From the NCBI GenBank assembly GCA_037349315.1, contig JBAIAC010000004.1:29267001-29331000 (forward strand): DNA of 64,000 bases, in the 5' to 3' direction. A model generated the notes under the pieces. It saw only the letters and a program-made list of their open reading frames with translations, searched no databases and was not told the origin of the DNA. A program made the position numbers and the translations under genes. This stretch comes from Chelydra serpentina (taxonomy: Eukaryota; Chordata; Testudines; Chelydridae). Each line of letters opens with the position of its first letter. Position 1 is the first letter of the stretch. Shown piece after piece: positions 11,863 through 23,115 of this stretch.

Positions 11863-12720
11863 AGTGTCTGTGTATAGCTGCAGCCTGCCAGCAACACTGA
11901 CCCTAACAGCCTTGGTTACTGACTGCAGGATGACCCTAACACATTCCCGAATTTCCCCCCATAACATGTGTTCTCCACTATCCAGCCCTCTCCTGGATAG
12001 TTCAGATATCATAAGTCTGTTGCCCTGGGAAACAGTCAATATACAACAGTTTGCTACTTTAATTGGAGTTATCCAACATTTCAGTTCAAAGAGAACACTG
12101 GATTAGTTTGATTAAGGAATAAACCAAGTGTATTTAACTACAAAGAAATAGATTTTAAGTGAGTACAAGTACAAGTCATTAAAATCAGAAATGGCTACAA
12201 GAAAAATAAAGATAAAATATTTTCTAGTGCTAAACCTAAACAAACTTGACTTGGTTCAAGATAAAATCCTTACCACAGGCTCCCAGCAACAGTGTTGACC
12301 AAATTTCAGGTCAGAATCTCTCCTGAAGTGAAATGGCTGCTTCCTTTGTTGTCTTAGATGAAAGAGAGATGGATAGGGAGAGATTCCTTAGTGTTTTTGC
12401 CCCCTCACTTTTATACAGTCACCCTTTGAAATGCAATTTCCTGAAGGTTACCCCTGGATAAAGTTCATTCCTGCTGTGAGGTTGGAGTCATGGAATCTTG
12501 GTGAAAGAGGTTCCATACTGTTGTTTTCTAAAATGTATATTGATGCGTTCCTGCCCCCTTCTTTGCCAAAGAATGGCCACTGGACAGGTGGTCCATCAAC
12601 TTTGATGACAACTGGCTAGAGGGGTCAGCTTGTCCTTTGTCTCTGGGAAACAGGTTTATCCATTTCTCAGACTTGTCTGGTAACCACATTTAAGTCAAAA
12701 TGTCACCTTATATTAACAAC
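11863..12720. other. Unclassified block, possibly LTR-related
   Basis: No gene is seen. The words GGAATAAACCAAGTGTATTTAA and CTACAAAGAAATAGATTTTA followed by (ACAAGT)n-like text feel like a recurrent reptile repeat. I cannot place it in a family. The blocks at 17.0-17.8 and 39.9-40.9 kb have a similar look (TTTATTAAAAAAGAAAAG). Confidence 0.25.
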
Positions 12721-14161
12721 CTTACGTATAATGTTGCTACATACATTTTGCCATGATATTATTGACCAGCAAGTTGTTAGTTTTCAAATGATACCTCACA
12801 AGGTATATTTTGTTCAAAGATTATTACAATAGTGTGTAGAGTGTGAATAACAGCAGTGCATTTGGTCACGATTTATTTTATAAATACATAAATTTAGAAG
12901 TGAAATAACTGTCTCAGAGGAAGAAGAATTGGATAACTTGACATAAAAACATTCACATTTTTATAATCCCTTATCTGCTTTTCTCTGGGGAGCTTTCAAC
13001 TTCTTTCCTCCCACCTTATTGTAACAGTCAAAATTTTGATTTCCTCAAACTCTGTTTTCCTGTTTCTTGGCATATTTTGATATTCTCCTTTTGTTGAAAA
13101 GCTGCTCAGCTGAGTGACAAGAACCTGGGATAGGTGCCTTATTGCTAATACAACAAGCTCTGATTTCCAGGTGTATACTGAGATTGGACCAATTTAGTCC
13201 ATTTCCAAGTACCTGTTTAAACCATTTCCACGTCAGTACCATCCCTAAAATGCTTTATTGCATTTTATATGGGCATTTATTGTTGAAGATTCTTTCCCAT
13301 TTCTTCTTCTATTAATAACTGTTTACCGTCACTCATTTGATTCCATCTGCTAGTTTATGTAGCCCAATAATTTGCATTAAGTTAGGGTAGGACAACTAAT
13401 TACTGAGCTGATCAAAAATGGAAAACCAATCTTGTAAAACAAAAAAATTAAAATGGTTTTTGTTTTGAAGGTCAGAAAATGGACCTGTTTTTAGGTTTTT
13501 CTTAACATTTTAAAAATAATTTCTCCCTCCCCATATTCTCATTCCATTTTTCACCAAAAATTATTGAAAAGGTTATGCAAATAGTTATTTTTTGTATAAT
13601 ATTCCTGATAATATTTTCAATGCAAATTAAAACATAATTTTTTTGGTTAAAAAAGTTGAAAAAATATCAAACCACTCTACTAAATAAACTGCTTCTGGAT
13701 TAATATGTTTAGGATCATTGTTATAAGATGCTGTATTTTGATGATCTAAAGGTGTTTGGAGTGTATTGTTTGCTATTGGGCTTGCTTTATTTATGTACTT
13801 AAGGAAGTCTAAGCATATTTGGTTTTAAAATGTCATTCTTAGCATGCACTTAGTGTGTACTGGTCTAAATTTTGTAACAGAACAGTATAGTAGACTATTT
13901 GTCTTTTTTATTTTGTGATAGTCCATAACATGGCAAGATTTCTTATACAGGGGAATTCAGTCTGTTCTGTGTCTCCATGTTCTGACTCAAGTTCCCATTC
14001 TGGGACCAATTCCGATAGAAGCGTTTTTGCCTAGAAAGGTCCAATGACTCTATCTTCATTCCATTTGCTCTAGTGCATCTCTTAGTAAATTCTTCATACT
14101 AGTATTAATCTACATCTTCCGACATATTAATTTTTATTCCTCAGTGACAACTTTTTGTACT
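12721..14161. other. No gene seen; AT-rich tract inside
   Basis: Bases 13430-13680 are made of AAAATGGTTTTTGTTTTGAA-type text like other A/T-coded tracts in this window. Otherwise nothing is supported. Confidence 0.4.
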
Positions 14162-14169
14162 GTTACAAG

Positions 14170-14374
14170 CAATGTTTCCTCTAATTTTTGATAGGACGTG
14201 TGCACAAAAAATTTCTTCTGTGCAAATTTTTGACAGGCCATGTGCGCAAAAAATTTCTTCTGTGCAAATTATTGTGCTTCTGTGCAAATTTTTGTGCGCG
14301 TGGTGTTTCGTCGTGTGCACGGGGTTTAGGATCTGTGTGCACGCGCACACGCGCACAGCTTAGAGGGAACAGTG
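14170..14374. mobile_element. hAT-type MITE with exact 8-bp TSD
   Basis: The element is 205 bp. The target duplication GTTACAAG is exact at 14162-14169 and 14375-14382. Ends are CAATGTTTCCTCTAA and, inverted, CACTGTTCCCTCTAA. An 8-bp duplication with short inverted ends is the hallmark of hAT transposons. The inside is a tandem of CTTCTGTGCAAATTTTTG-type units and a TGTGCACGCGCACACGCGCAC tract. The intact duplication suggests a fairly young insertion. Confidence 0.9.
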
Positions 14375-14639
14375 GTTACAAGTTAGATTAGGTCTCTGAG
14401 GTAACCCATTCCTCAAAGACAGGAGAATCCTTCAGAGACAACGAAGAGATGGAGATTGACTTCCATATTCCTCATTGCTCCAGCAAAACTGTCTTAATCT
14501 CCCATTGAAGCGATCAGTACTAGACTCTTGCTTTTATCTTCTATAATCAACCAGGATTCCTCAGAAATAGAAACCTAGCCAGAAAGTGGGTTGTCAACTT
14601 CCAATTCATTTTATTGAAAGCTGTGCAGGAACCATAATT

Positions 14640-15000
14640 TCTATTCTGTGAAAAAAATGAGATTTCAAAATTTTGTTTTCATTTTGAAAAGGAACAAAAC
14701 CAAAAAATGTTGAAATTTTCTGTAAAATTAAATTTTTGAAAAAAAAAATCACTTGGGTTGATTGGAACATTCTGTTTTGATAAAATCGAAATTAATTCTG
14801 TTTTGAAATTAAATGCTAAATTATTTTGGAATGAAAAATGGCCACATTTCATTCTGATAATGTTGAAATGGAATGAGGGATTGTTGAAACACTTCCCCTT
14901 TTTATGAAAAGGTCCCTGTTGAACTTTTCAATTACAATGAAATGGCATTTTTACTAGAAAATACATTCTGGCAGAAATTATTTTTGAACAGCTCTGATTT
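14640..15000. repeat. A/T-coded palindromic tract
   Basis: Runs such as TTTCAAAATTTTGTTTTCATTTTGAAAAGG and TTGAAATTTTCTG alternate on both strands, with GAAATGGAATGAGGGA words. The composition matches tracts at 0.3-0.7, 13.45, 35.5 and 49.45-49.95 kb, so I read all of them as one old AT-rich family. Confidence 0.4.
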
Positions 15001-15924
15001 TATTCCTAATGAGTTTGAGTGTCACTAAAATCACTAAAAGGTGGTAACTGAGAATTTGGAGCATCATGCCAGCTTGGCCTGTTTGAAAATGTGCTGAAAG
15101 GAAAACCTCAGATCCAAATACCATTGGAAATTTGGAGGTGAGGGATTGGTTCTGAATATTGTACTTCTGGCTCATCTCTTTTGAAACTAGTCCTAGCTAT
15201 TGCTCTCTATGAGGCTTGTGTGAGTTTGTGGGATAATGATCAGTGTACAGATTAGCTCCAATTACAAAATTCTAATCTGGATCTGATTTAGGGATGTTTG
15301 ATCCAAGGTTGCTTTTGCTCCATCTCTATTGCAAGGATGAATTTCTGGCCCTCCTGGAATCAAGGGGAGTTTTGCAATTGACCTCAGTGGGGCCAGGATT
15401 TCACTCACGGTGTTAGTTTGCCATGCTCAGTTGCAGCACAGAACTCTGTAGGCCTAGCTGGAGTCCTAGGAATAACTAGCAGTGTGAACCAAAGGCTGGG
15501 AACCAAAGTAGGCCTGGGCGTGGCAGAATAACAACACATTAGGTATTAACTAACACCAAGTAAGCACATTTCTGACTGGATAGGAGGGTACACAAACCCA
15601 GAGATGTCTGAAGTAACTATTTAAACACATTCCTAAGAGATGGTACAGGAACACGTCGATCCCTCGTAAAATAAGGACCGGATGACAGGATAATGGATAA
15701 GTATGTTTTGTTCGAACTAGTAGGTATAAGGATAAGGGTGGTAACAAAGCATCTCAGGAGTGTAATATGTAAGTTGTTTGTATTAATGTATAAAAGGAGA
15801 AGTCATACAAGGGTTAACGTTGTGCCAGTGAAGGGGATAGGAAGGATGCTGGTGTCCTGACTGAGCTGGTACCTTGTCATTGGCATACGTGTGTTAGTGT
15901 ACCCATAGCTTCTATGGGGTGCCA
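15001..15924. other. No gene; one old repeat phrase
   Basis: Bases 15345-15412 read GGCCCTCCTGGAATCAAGGGG ... TGACCTCAGTGGGGCCAGG ... TTTCACTCAC, one of the CAATGGGG-core phrases. The rest has no recognisable gene or element. Confidence 0.4.
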
Positions 15925-15927
15925 GTA

Positions 15928-16012
15928 CTGTGCTTTGTCAAGCCAGGAATTGAACCCCCATCACTCAAGTGCTAGAGCAGTGCCTTGACCACAAGATCGT
16001 CTGTCTTCTCTG
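15928..16012 (-). repeat. tRNA-like head of a MIR/CORE-SINE (-)
   Basis: Read on the minus strand, GTGGTCAAGGCACTGCTCTAGCAC ... GGTTCAATTCCTGGCTTG resembles the tRNA-derived A and B box region of MIR-type SINEs. GGTTCAATTCC is a near-perfect B box. It is not a tRNA gene, because no acceptor stem forms. Confidence 0.55.
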
Positions 16013-17030
16013 ACTTCTCAGTGTGATCTTAGATGAAAACCTGCTGTCCAGCCTTGAGGTATTCATACTTTTTTAAAGCATACATTGTGAAAAGTACATA
16101 GTTTTCAATCCCAAATACTAATAAAACATCTTTTAGTAGTAGCAGCTCTTGCTTAAAACAAACACAGAGGAAATCAGAGCTGTAAAATCTTTGCCACAGA
16201 GAGCATCGAGCTGCTAACCATTTCCCTGTCTCCGAATGCTGCTATCCAGTTAGGTTAAAAGGTGCTTGAAGACCTTTCACAACCAGCTTGGCCTAGGGCT
16301 TGTGAAGGAGTAGAGTTTTTGTACTTTCAAGGTGAAGACAAGAAACAACAAGATTAAAAAAAGACAACCCATTTGTACATTTCTTGAGGGAGCCCATTGG
16401 GAGTTCTCTACAGAATACCTTCTCCTAAAAGAAAAAGCATAAATTGCTTGTGTAGGCTAAGGATAGACTGCCACAGTTTATGGGACTTTCTGTCTTAAAT
16501 CCAGAGAAACTGACCAAACATTCAAATAAAGCACTGGGTTGCTTGCAGAAAAATGGTTTCATTGAGGGTAGGCTGCAATGCACTTTGAGTTTAACAACTC
16601 TTATTGATAATCCGCCAATATAGAATATATGCTGGGCTATTGTCTGGACTGTCGGATTATTTTTTTGGTCCTTAATTTTAATTAAATAATTATTTTGGGT
16701 GCATATTAAAATATGATTGGTGCATTGCAATACATCACTTTTAGATGTTTCATTCATAGTCAAGGATGAAAACGCATGCTCCTTTAGTATGCTGTTCTTT
16801 AACTGGTATGAGTTACAATTCGTGTGTTTTTTTTTTTAAATTGGATATCTTTTTCCCCACCCTATTGTCCCTGCAATGCTCAGAAATTGTGACATAATTG
16901 TAGAACTTCTAGGAAGAACGCTGTAGTTGAAAGCCGACCCCCCTGGTGTGGGGTCACTCTGTATACTTGGTAGTAAGCTTGGAGCCCAGCATGCTAGTCA
17001 CTTCAGATGCTAATGCAGATAGGGGCCAGA
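16013..17030. other. No gene seen
   Basis: A 112-codon minus-strand frame (16425-16763) has no motif and is probably chance. No repeat boundaries were found. Confidence 0.4.
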
Positions 17031-17857
17031 ATCTGGTGGGTTACCAATAAACACACCTTATCTAATAGGAAAGGTGTCTTTACTAGTGAAGGCAGAAAGG
17101 ATAGGGAAAAAACACCCTGGGTACAACGTCTAAGTTGATGACAATAAAAGATAAATACTGCTTCTCCCTAAGGGCTTGATCCAAAGCCTGCTGAAATCAA
17201 TGATAATGCCAAGTTAGGTGCAAAGGTAGTATTGCCATTTGGTGCTCCTCCAGTCTAGTATCTGAGGTACCCCTTAAAGGCTGGTATTTCTCTGGAAAGA
17301 ACTTGATTCAGGCCCTGGTTTCAGGAATGATCTCATTGAGGGGACCCTTTTCACTGTCTCCCTGCTGTCTCCATGTTGGTTGTCCAATTTGGTTTGCCTG
17401 ACACTCCCCTAACAGTAAGAACTCACTCAGCTACATCTCATCTGTATGCATGGCTCCTTTCAGTCTGACCCTTTGTTGTGGTCCAATCCACAAGCTTGGC
17501 TGGTTGAGACTAACCTGATGGTCTGTTACTTTGAGGGTAGACTGGAGGACCGGCTCACACAGAAGGTTCCTCTGCTGTACTTATATGGCTGATCTATTCA
17601 TTGAACGCAAGTGCTTTTGAAAACTTCTAATTACTTGGGGTTAACAATGCAGAGGTTAAAAGTATTATGTTCTATGAATCAGATGAGCAAGGTGACTTGC
17701 TGTGTTAATAAGGCAAACAAAAGCAGTGTTATACCAATAAAATAAAAACCAGCAGGATCTTTTTAAAGGGGATAAGACAAAATGTCACATTTATTGTGAA
17801 TACAAAAAGAATCATAGTAAGCAGTCAGTTAGAGCTATAACATTTCATTCAGTTTCA

Positions 17858-17861
<4 letters not shown>
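17031..17861. other. Unclassified block, possibly LTR-related
   Basis: The text contains CCAATAAACACACCTTATC, CAATAAAATAAAAACCAGCAG and GGGGATAAGACAAAATGTCAC. These look like recurrent reptile retroelement sequence, but I found neither paired LTR ends nor a target duplication. No open frame is supported. Confidence 0.25.

Positions 17862-17924
<63 letters not shown>
17862..17924. repeat. (CA)n microsatellite, 63 bp
   Basis: An uninterrupted CA dinucleotide run of about 31 units lies between TTTCACATT and GTTCTGC. Its purity suggests it is length-variable in the population. Confidence 0.98.
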
Positions 17925-17927
<3 letters not shown>

Positions 17928-19424
17928 CTGCATAGATGTCATAGTTACCAGCCTAGAAGTTGCTCATGCCAAGTTACTGGCCAGGTAACCTGGGCATGAG
18001 GGTGGAGCCGAGTCCTTGTCAGATTCATCTGATGCTCCTGGAGGGTGGTTGCAGAACCAGACTCAAAGTCCTCAGTGTGTAGAAGCCATTCTTATAGGAA
18101 TTATTTCCTATGTTAGTCTATGGGAACTGTTTCATCTTGCTGTTGCTAACTCAATCAGCAGATGGCACATTTCTGATGTTTGTGCTGTCAGATGTTATCT
18201 TGGGTCGTTCCCACTTGATGCCGCCTTCAGCCGATGGTCATTGAATTCCTAGGCTGGCACCTCCCTGCTCATTCATTCATGTACACCAAGCATTCATCAG
18301 CAGACATACTGTCTCCACCACTTTCGGGGTGTGTACTAATTTATTTGAGACTCCCTGCCCTTTGAGGGTGGGGGTCTTTCTATGCTGTTTCTAGGTACAA
18401 AGCATGCATAAAGAACAAAGTCAAATAACTTGTTTTCAAGTTTCTCATAGCAATACAGTATCTTTCTGAGAACAAATACAATCAATGGTTTACACAGACA
18501 GTAGCTTATAAGTTTTAACAGGAGACCCAAGAGATCTTTTTACTTGGTAATGCTATGAGGTTTAAATTGTGGGGGACAAATTATGGGGAGTTACTTTCAC
18601 TTGGGGAATCACTGCCAGTACCTTCTTTAATATCCCTACAGCAGTCATACCTGAGGTGATTTTGTAAAAGCCATAAAAGAGCCTAAACTCTTTTTTTTAT
18701 TTGATGTTATCAAAACAAGGGTTTAATCAGCTATGATGTAGCTGAATTGTGCCAATAAAAAGTATCATTGATTATAACCTCTATATAGTGATAATGGCAG
18801 CCATTTTTCATTGTATTGGCACTCAAAATTGCATTTCCTCTTTGTCTCAGGTCACTTACCATCCAAATGAGCATTTGTTAATGGAACCAGCTCATTAGTG
18901 GCTGCTTTACTGATTTCTGTGTCACTGCTTGAGTGCACATCTAAATGTATACGAAATATTCAGGCCTGGCTTCTTTTGCCACCTGAGTATCTGCTTCTGA
19001 GTTTTGACCGATTGCTCTTTTTTCAGCTAACGGAGCAACTGTGCAGAAAACGCTGACTACTGACTGGGACAGTCTAATTATCCCTAGAGAGAAGCTGGAT
19101 CATTATTGCAATAGACATTAGAGGAAACTGAGGGAACAATAGAGCAGGTCAAAAAGACAGCCTTGATGTTCATTATTTTCTGAGGCCTGTTTGAAGGAAA
19201 CCTATTTGTTCACATACAGTAAATAATTAGTTGGCGCTGAGGTTGTGGGGATGGGGTGCATGTATGGAAACAGATGCATTATTTCATTTCTGCAGTGTCC
19301 AGGTTTATCTGTACTAGAGGTTATGTGCTGTATAATGCACAGATTTCCCCACTGATACTGTGTGAAAGCAATGGTCACATTTTTGGTATGAGACAAACAT
19401 GATGAATAGGAGCCTTAAGCAAGG
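17925..19424. other. No gene seen
   Basis: The part up to about 18560 continues the unclassified block left of the CA repeat. The frame at 18016-18252 shows no known motif. From 18560 on, I see ordinary sequence only. Confidence 0.35.
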
Positions 19425-19665
19425 TTAGGATCATGGATTGTACTAAGCACTATGCAAACATATAGATGGTCCCTGGCCTAAAGTGCTTACAATCTGAATG
19501 GACATGATGGACAAAGGGAATATTATTGTTCCCATTTTACGGATGAGGGACTAAGGCACAGAGAGAGTGAATGACCTGCCTAAAATCACCTAGCAGGTAA
19601 GAGGCAGTAGGATTTGAAGCCAGGTCTCCTGAGTGCCAATCCAGTGCCTGAATCCCTATACTTGC
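19425..19665 (-). repeat. MIR SINE (-)
   Basis: Reading the plus strand, CACTATGCAAACATATAG, CATTTTACGGATGAGGG, CTAAGGCACAGAGAGAGTGA and CACCTAGCAGGTAAGAGGCAG follow the reversed MIR order, ending in GAAGCCAGGTCTCCTGAGTG. It is one of the best preserved MIR copies here. Confidence 0.85.
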
Positions 19666-19889
19666 CTTCCTTCCCTGCTTTATATACCTGCTGTTGGATC
19701 ACAATTTCATTCAAAACTAGTATGATTATTTGCATGTATTAATGATTTGTAATGCATTAGCAGTGTTCTCCGAGTTGCCCACAATAGTTTACACATGATA
19801 TTTAAAAAAAAGTGGTTCACTCAGAGCCCAGAGGAGGAAGTTAATGCTTTGTGAGCATTACTGAAGATGTGAGTTTTTAGGAGGATTAA

Positions 19890-20112
19890 GGAGGACGGAT
19901 GGCACGGTGGTAAGAACATTAACCCTGGACTTAGAAAACACAGGTTTAATTCCCAGCTGCTTTCCAGACTTCTATGTGACTTTAGGCAAGTCCACCTCAA
20001 TTACTCTTCTGTAAAATGGGGATAATAGCACTACCCTACCTCACAGGGGGTTCTGAGGGTTATTACATTAATGATTGTGATGTGCTCAGATACTGAGGTC
20101 ATACATGTACAT
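19890..20112 (+). repeat. MIR SINE (+), inverted to its neighbour
   Basis: GGCACGGTGGTAAGAACATTAACCC, CACAGGTTTAATTCCCAGC, GTGACTTTAGGCAAGTCC, TCTGTAAAATGGGGATAATAGC and CTCACAGGGGGTTCTGAGG follow the MIR consensus from the tRNA-like head onward. It faces the copy at 19.4-19.7 kb across 225 bp, so a transcript could form a long imperfect hairpin. Confidence 0.85.
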
Positions 20113-21275
20113 AAGATAGTTGAGGGCAGGCAATATCTTGGTGACATGGAATGGGAAGATTATTCCATCCAAAAAAGCATGCAGATGGGAGTAGGGAACA
20201 AGAACCTGAGCCCGACATAGTTATTGGAGCAGAGAGTGTGGCAAGAAGCAGTCAGGGATTTGTGAACAGACTTGAAAGTGAGGATGAGATGTTTAAACTT
20301 CATGCAGGGGTCAAGGCAAGCCAGGATAGAGATCTTTGGTCTCATTTTTTCCCTTGCATTGCTGCACAATACTACCTAGTGCTCCATTTCTGCTTTGTGA
20401 ATATTTAGCCATAAAAACAGCCCCCCCCCCTTTTGTTTTTGCAAAAAGTCAAATGTCGTGAAAATGTTCAGGATGAAAAGTATTTATCCTGCTAGTGCAA
20501 AATAAATAAATAAAGGGCATTCCATTGCACCCAACATGAAAGAGCCTGACTAGAAGAAAAGTAAACTCAAGTTTCTTGTAAAACTGGAGCAGCATTTCAC
20601 CACCCCAAATTCCATCTTGCCCTTTTGGTGGTCTCTGAACCCTGGGTCTAAATCTCTGAGCATTCCTCAGTAGTTTTGTTGTGACAAATGCATTGAAACA
20701 CTTGTGCTGGGAGAGAGAGTTGAGTTCACTACAAATCCACCCATGTTAGATCAGTGGGTAAAATGACACTACCAAACTCTCCAGCAACTCAGAAGGGATT
20801 CTTCCTCATTTCCTCTCATAAAATGTTGTGTAGGTTGCTCTGTGCTTTTTTATTTCCTCCATGTTGCACCCTAGAAGCTGTTGCATTTCATTTATGGCTG
20901 AAATGAATCATACATATGGTTATATCTTCCCCTCAGTGGACAATTTTTTTTATTATAGAGGGTAGCCTGGTATCATTTTAAATGGTTTAAAATGGACATC
21001 AATCTCTGTGTCTTAAAAAGCCCGCCAGTGTAAAATTTCATGCACACACTTAGGCCCTTTGAATTCTCCATGCAGTTGTGGTTTCTGTTCATAACGTTTT
21101 ACTAGAAAAAGGTTTGAAATGTGATTCTTTCTGAAATCATTTTGGCCGTCCCACCATCCATTGCGGATTGATGTCTCTTCTAAAACACTGGTTCTCTGCA
21201 CAAAGTTTGGCAGAGAGGTGAATCCATTGGTGCAAGATGTAGTTGAAAGTAAATAAATAAATAGAGATTTTTGGC
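20113..21275. other. No gene seen
   Basis: A C11/T-rich run (about 20420) and a few AAAT repeats (20503) are the only simple sequences. Frames at 20151-20408 and 21013-21294 show no recognisable domain. Confidence 0.4.
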
Positions 21276-21324
21276 AGTCTTTCATCAGATGCAAAAATAT
21301 ATTAGTCTTTCATCAGATGCAAAA
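21276..21324. repeat. Exact 21-bp direct repeat, 28-bp period
   Basis: AGTCTTTCATCAGATGCAAAA occurs at 21276-21296 and again at 21304-21324, separated by TATATTA. A short local tandem duplication explains it. Confidence 0.9.
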
Positions 21325-21369
21325 GGTTACTGATGGGGAGTTTTTTTGTTCACACAATTTTTGCATATA

Positions 21370-21540
21370 AATTTATTATGTACAGTTGTGCCTCAACTTT
21401 ATTATGTGCAACGTACGTTCAGCAGTTGTTGAACGAGAATTTATGTGCAGTAGTTTCTGAACATAACAGAGCAGGCTTTTTTATGTGCAGCGCCTAGCAC
21501 ATAAAGGTTTATGTGCAGCTTCTGAGCAGAATAGAAAACA
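21370..21540. repeat. Tandem-like TTATGTGCAGC words
   Basis: TTATGTGCA recurs five times with different spacers (ACTTTATTATGTGCAACG, GAATTTATGTGCAGTAG, TTTTTATGTGCAGCGCC, GGTTTATGTGCAGC, and a diverged one). It starts with CAGTTGTGCCTCAAC, which resembles a Tigger-type end, but no partner end or TA duplication was found. Confidence 0.4.
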
Positions 21541-21696
21541 CTTTCATCTGTAGCCCCTCTAAGGTTGCCAGACTTCCATCACCCCCCTTATCAAACTCTC
21601 CCAGCACAACACACACTATACCACACATTCACACCTACTAGTGTTAGATGAAGTGACAAAGGGTCCTGTGGCACCTTATAGACTAACAGAGGTATT

Positions 21697-22494
21697 CATA
21701 GAATCATAGAATCTCAGGGTTGGAAGGGACCTCAGGAGGTCATCTAGTCCAACCCCCTGCTCAAAGCAGGACCAACCCCAACTAGATCATCCCAGCCAGG
21801 GCTTTGTCAAGCCTGACCTTAAAAACCTCTAAGGAAGGAGATTCCACCACCTCCCTAGGTAACCCATTCCAGTGCTTCACCACCCTACTAGTGAAAAAGT
21901 TTTTCCTAATATCCAACCTAAACCTCCCCCTCTGCAACTTGAGACCATTACTCCTTGTTCTGTCATCTTCTACCACTGAGAACAGTCTAGATCCATCCTC
22001 TTTGGAACCCCCTTTTAGGTAGTTGAAAGCAGCTATCAAATCCCCCCTCACTCTTCTCTTCTGCAGGCTAAACAATCCCAGTTCCCTCAGCCTCTCCTCA
22101 TAAGTCAAGTGCTCCAGCCCCCTAATCATTTTTGTTGCCCTCCGTTGGACTCTTTCCAATTTATCCACATCCTTTTTGTAGTGTGGGGCCCAAAACTGGA
22201 CACAGTACTCCAAATGAGGCCTCACCAGTGCCGAATAGAGGGGAATAATCACGTCCCTCGATCTGCTGGAAATGCCCCTACTTATACAGCCCAAAATGCC
22301 GTTAGCCTTCTTGGCAACAAGGGCACACTGTTGACTCATATTCAGCTTTTCGTCCACTGTAACCCCTAGGTCCTTTTCTGCAGAACTGCTGCCCAGCCAT
22401 TCGGTCCCTAGTCTGTAGCAGTGCATGGGATTCTTCCGTCCTAAGTGCAGGACTCTGCACTTGTCCTTGTTGAACCTCATCAGATTTCTTTTTG
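21697..22494 (-). mobile_element. CR1 LINE, 5'-truncated, inserted in Penelope 3' end
   Basis: The 3' end is at the left: two ATTCTATG-type octamers (read on the minus strand) follow the GGTTGGACTAGATGACCTCC tail typical of chicken-repeat-1 LINEs. The element breaks off on the right within TTTCTTTT, where the long copy at 42.9 kb continues into TGGCCCAATCC. CR1 elements usually lack target duplications and are 5'-truncated, as here. About 800 bp remain, covering the C-terminus of ORF2 and a short 3' UTR. Confidence 0.95.
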
Positions 22495-22549
22495 AAGCAT
22501 AAGCTTTCGTGGGTGAATACCCACTTCTTCGGATGCAAGCAGTGGACAC
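21782..22549 (-). CDS. CR1 ORF2 C-terminal fragment, chimeric start
   Basis: This is a 255-codon open frame with no stop or frameshift. About the first 21 residues ([20 protein letters not shown]) are the translated Penelope 3' end and have nothing to do with CR1. From [11 protein letters not shown] onward it is the C-terminal part of CR1 ORF2, downstream of the reverse-transcriptase active site. It includes the [20 protein letters not shown] segment and ends [11 protein letters not shown]. The endonuclease and the catalytic FADD motif are absent, so it cannot retrotranspose. The open frame points to a recent insertion, not to a function. It matches the copy at 42.4-42.9 kb closely, and that copy has a frameshift where this one reads PHYKKDVDK. 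Confidence 0.7.
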   Translation of the reverse strand: MSTACIRRSGYSPTKAYASKRNLMRFNKDKCRVLHLGRKNPMHCYRLGTEWLGSSSAEKDLGVTVDEKLNMSQQCALVAKKANGILGCISRGISSRSRDVIIPLYSALVRPHLEYCVQFWAPHYKKDVDKLERVQRRATKMIRGLEHLTYEERLRELGLFSLQKRRVRGDLIAAFNYLKGGSKEDGSRLFSVVEDDRTRSNGLKLQRGRFRLDIRKNFFTSRVVKHWNGLPREVVESPSLEVFKVRLDKALAGMI

Positions 22550-22849
22550 CTAGCACCTAGTGTTAGGTGAGTGCAGTACAGTAAAGGGTGTATAGAGAAG
22601 GGAATATTAAAGGGGACATTGTTAAGGCTGTGATGCATGGATTATCTTTTACAACTTGTGGCGAGGCGTAGGTGTGCGCCTGTGAATGGAGGGGTAGTGT
22701 AAGCATGAAAGGAGGTCAATTTTATGAATTTATCAATGTGCTAGTTAGATTTTAAAACTGAAATCTAATGAACTAGATTTGCTAATTTGATGACTTTCAT
22801 TGCGAATATTACAATGGAATCTAATAGGATAATCCCTTTTTTTTATTAA

Positions 22850-23115
22850 GGTCCGGGAGCATTAGCTTACTAATAGCTGGAAGTTGAAGCTAGACCAATT
22901 CAGACTGGAAATAAGGCATACATTTTTAACAGTGAGTAATTTACCACTTACCAAGGGTTGTGATGGATTCTCCATCATTGACAATTATTAAATCAAGATT
23001 GGATATTTTTCTAAATGCTATGCTCTAACAATTATTTTGGTGAAGTTCTATGGCCTATTCAGGAGGTCAGACTAGATGATCACGAAGGTCACTGCTGGCT
23101 TGGAGTCTGTGGAAT
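22850..23115 (+). repeat. CR1 LINE 3' tail, old (+)
   Basis: TTTTTAACAGTGAGTAATTTACC, GTGATGGATTCTCCATCATTG, AAATCAAGATTGGATATTTTTC and AGGAGGTCAGACTAGATGATCACG are successive parts of an old CR1 subfamily tail. The better preserved copy at 44.45-44.82 kb has the same order. Confidence 0.8.

Larger units (their letters stand above)
21652..22556 (-). mobile_element. Penelope-like element 3' end, split by a CR1
   Basis: The left piece (GTGACAAAGGGTCCTGTGGC ... ACAGAGGTATT, 21653-21696) and the right piece (GAAGCATAAGCTTTCGTGGG ... GCAAGCAGTGGA, 22495-22546) form one continuous copy of the 3' end seen intact at 46538-46636. The CR1 between them interrupts it. Near-identical 14-mers flank the whole: CTAGTGTTAGATGA (21638-21651) and CTAGTGTTAGGTGA (22557-22570), a likely target duplication of the Penelope insertion. 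It carries no coding part. Confidence 0.85.

Noticed and set aside
15928..16012. tRNA gene
   Set aside because: There is a B-box-like GGTTCAATTCC, but no cloverleaf with acceptor stem. MIR-type SINE head explains it.
17862..17924. Telomere-like or CRISPR-like array
   Set aside because: It is a plain CA dinucleotide repeat without spacers.
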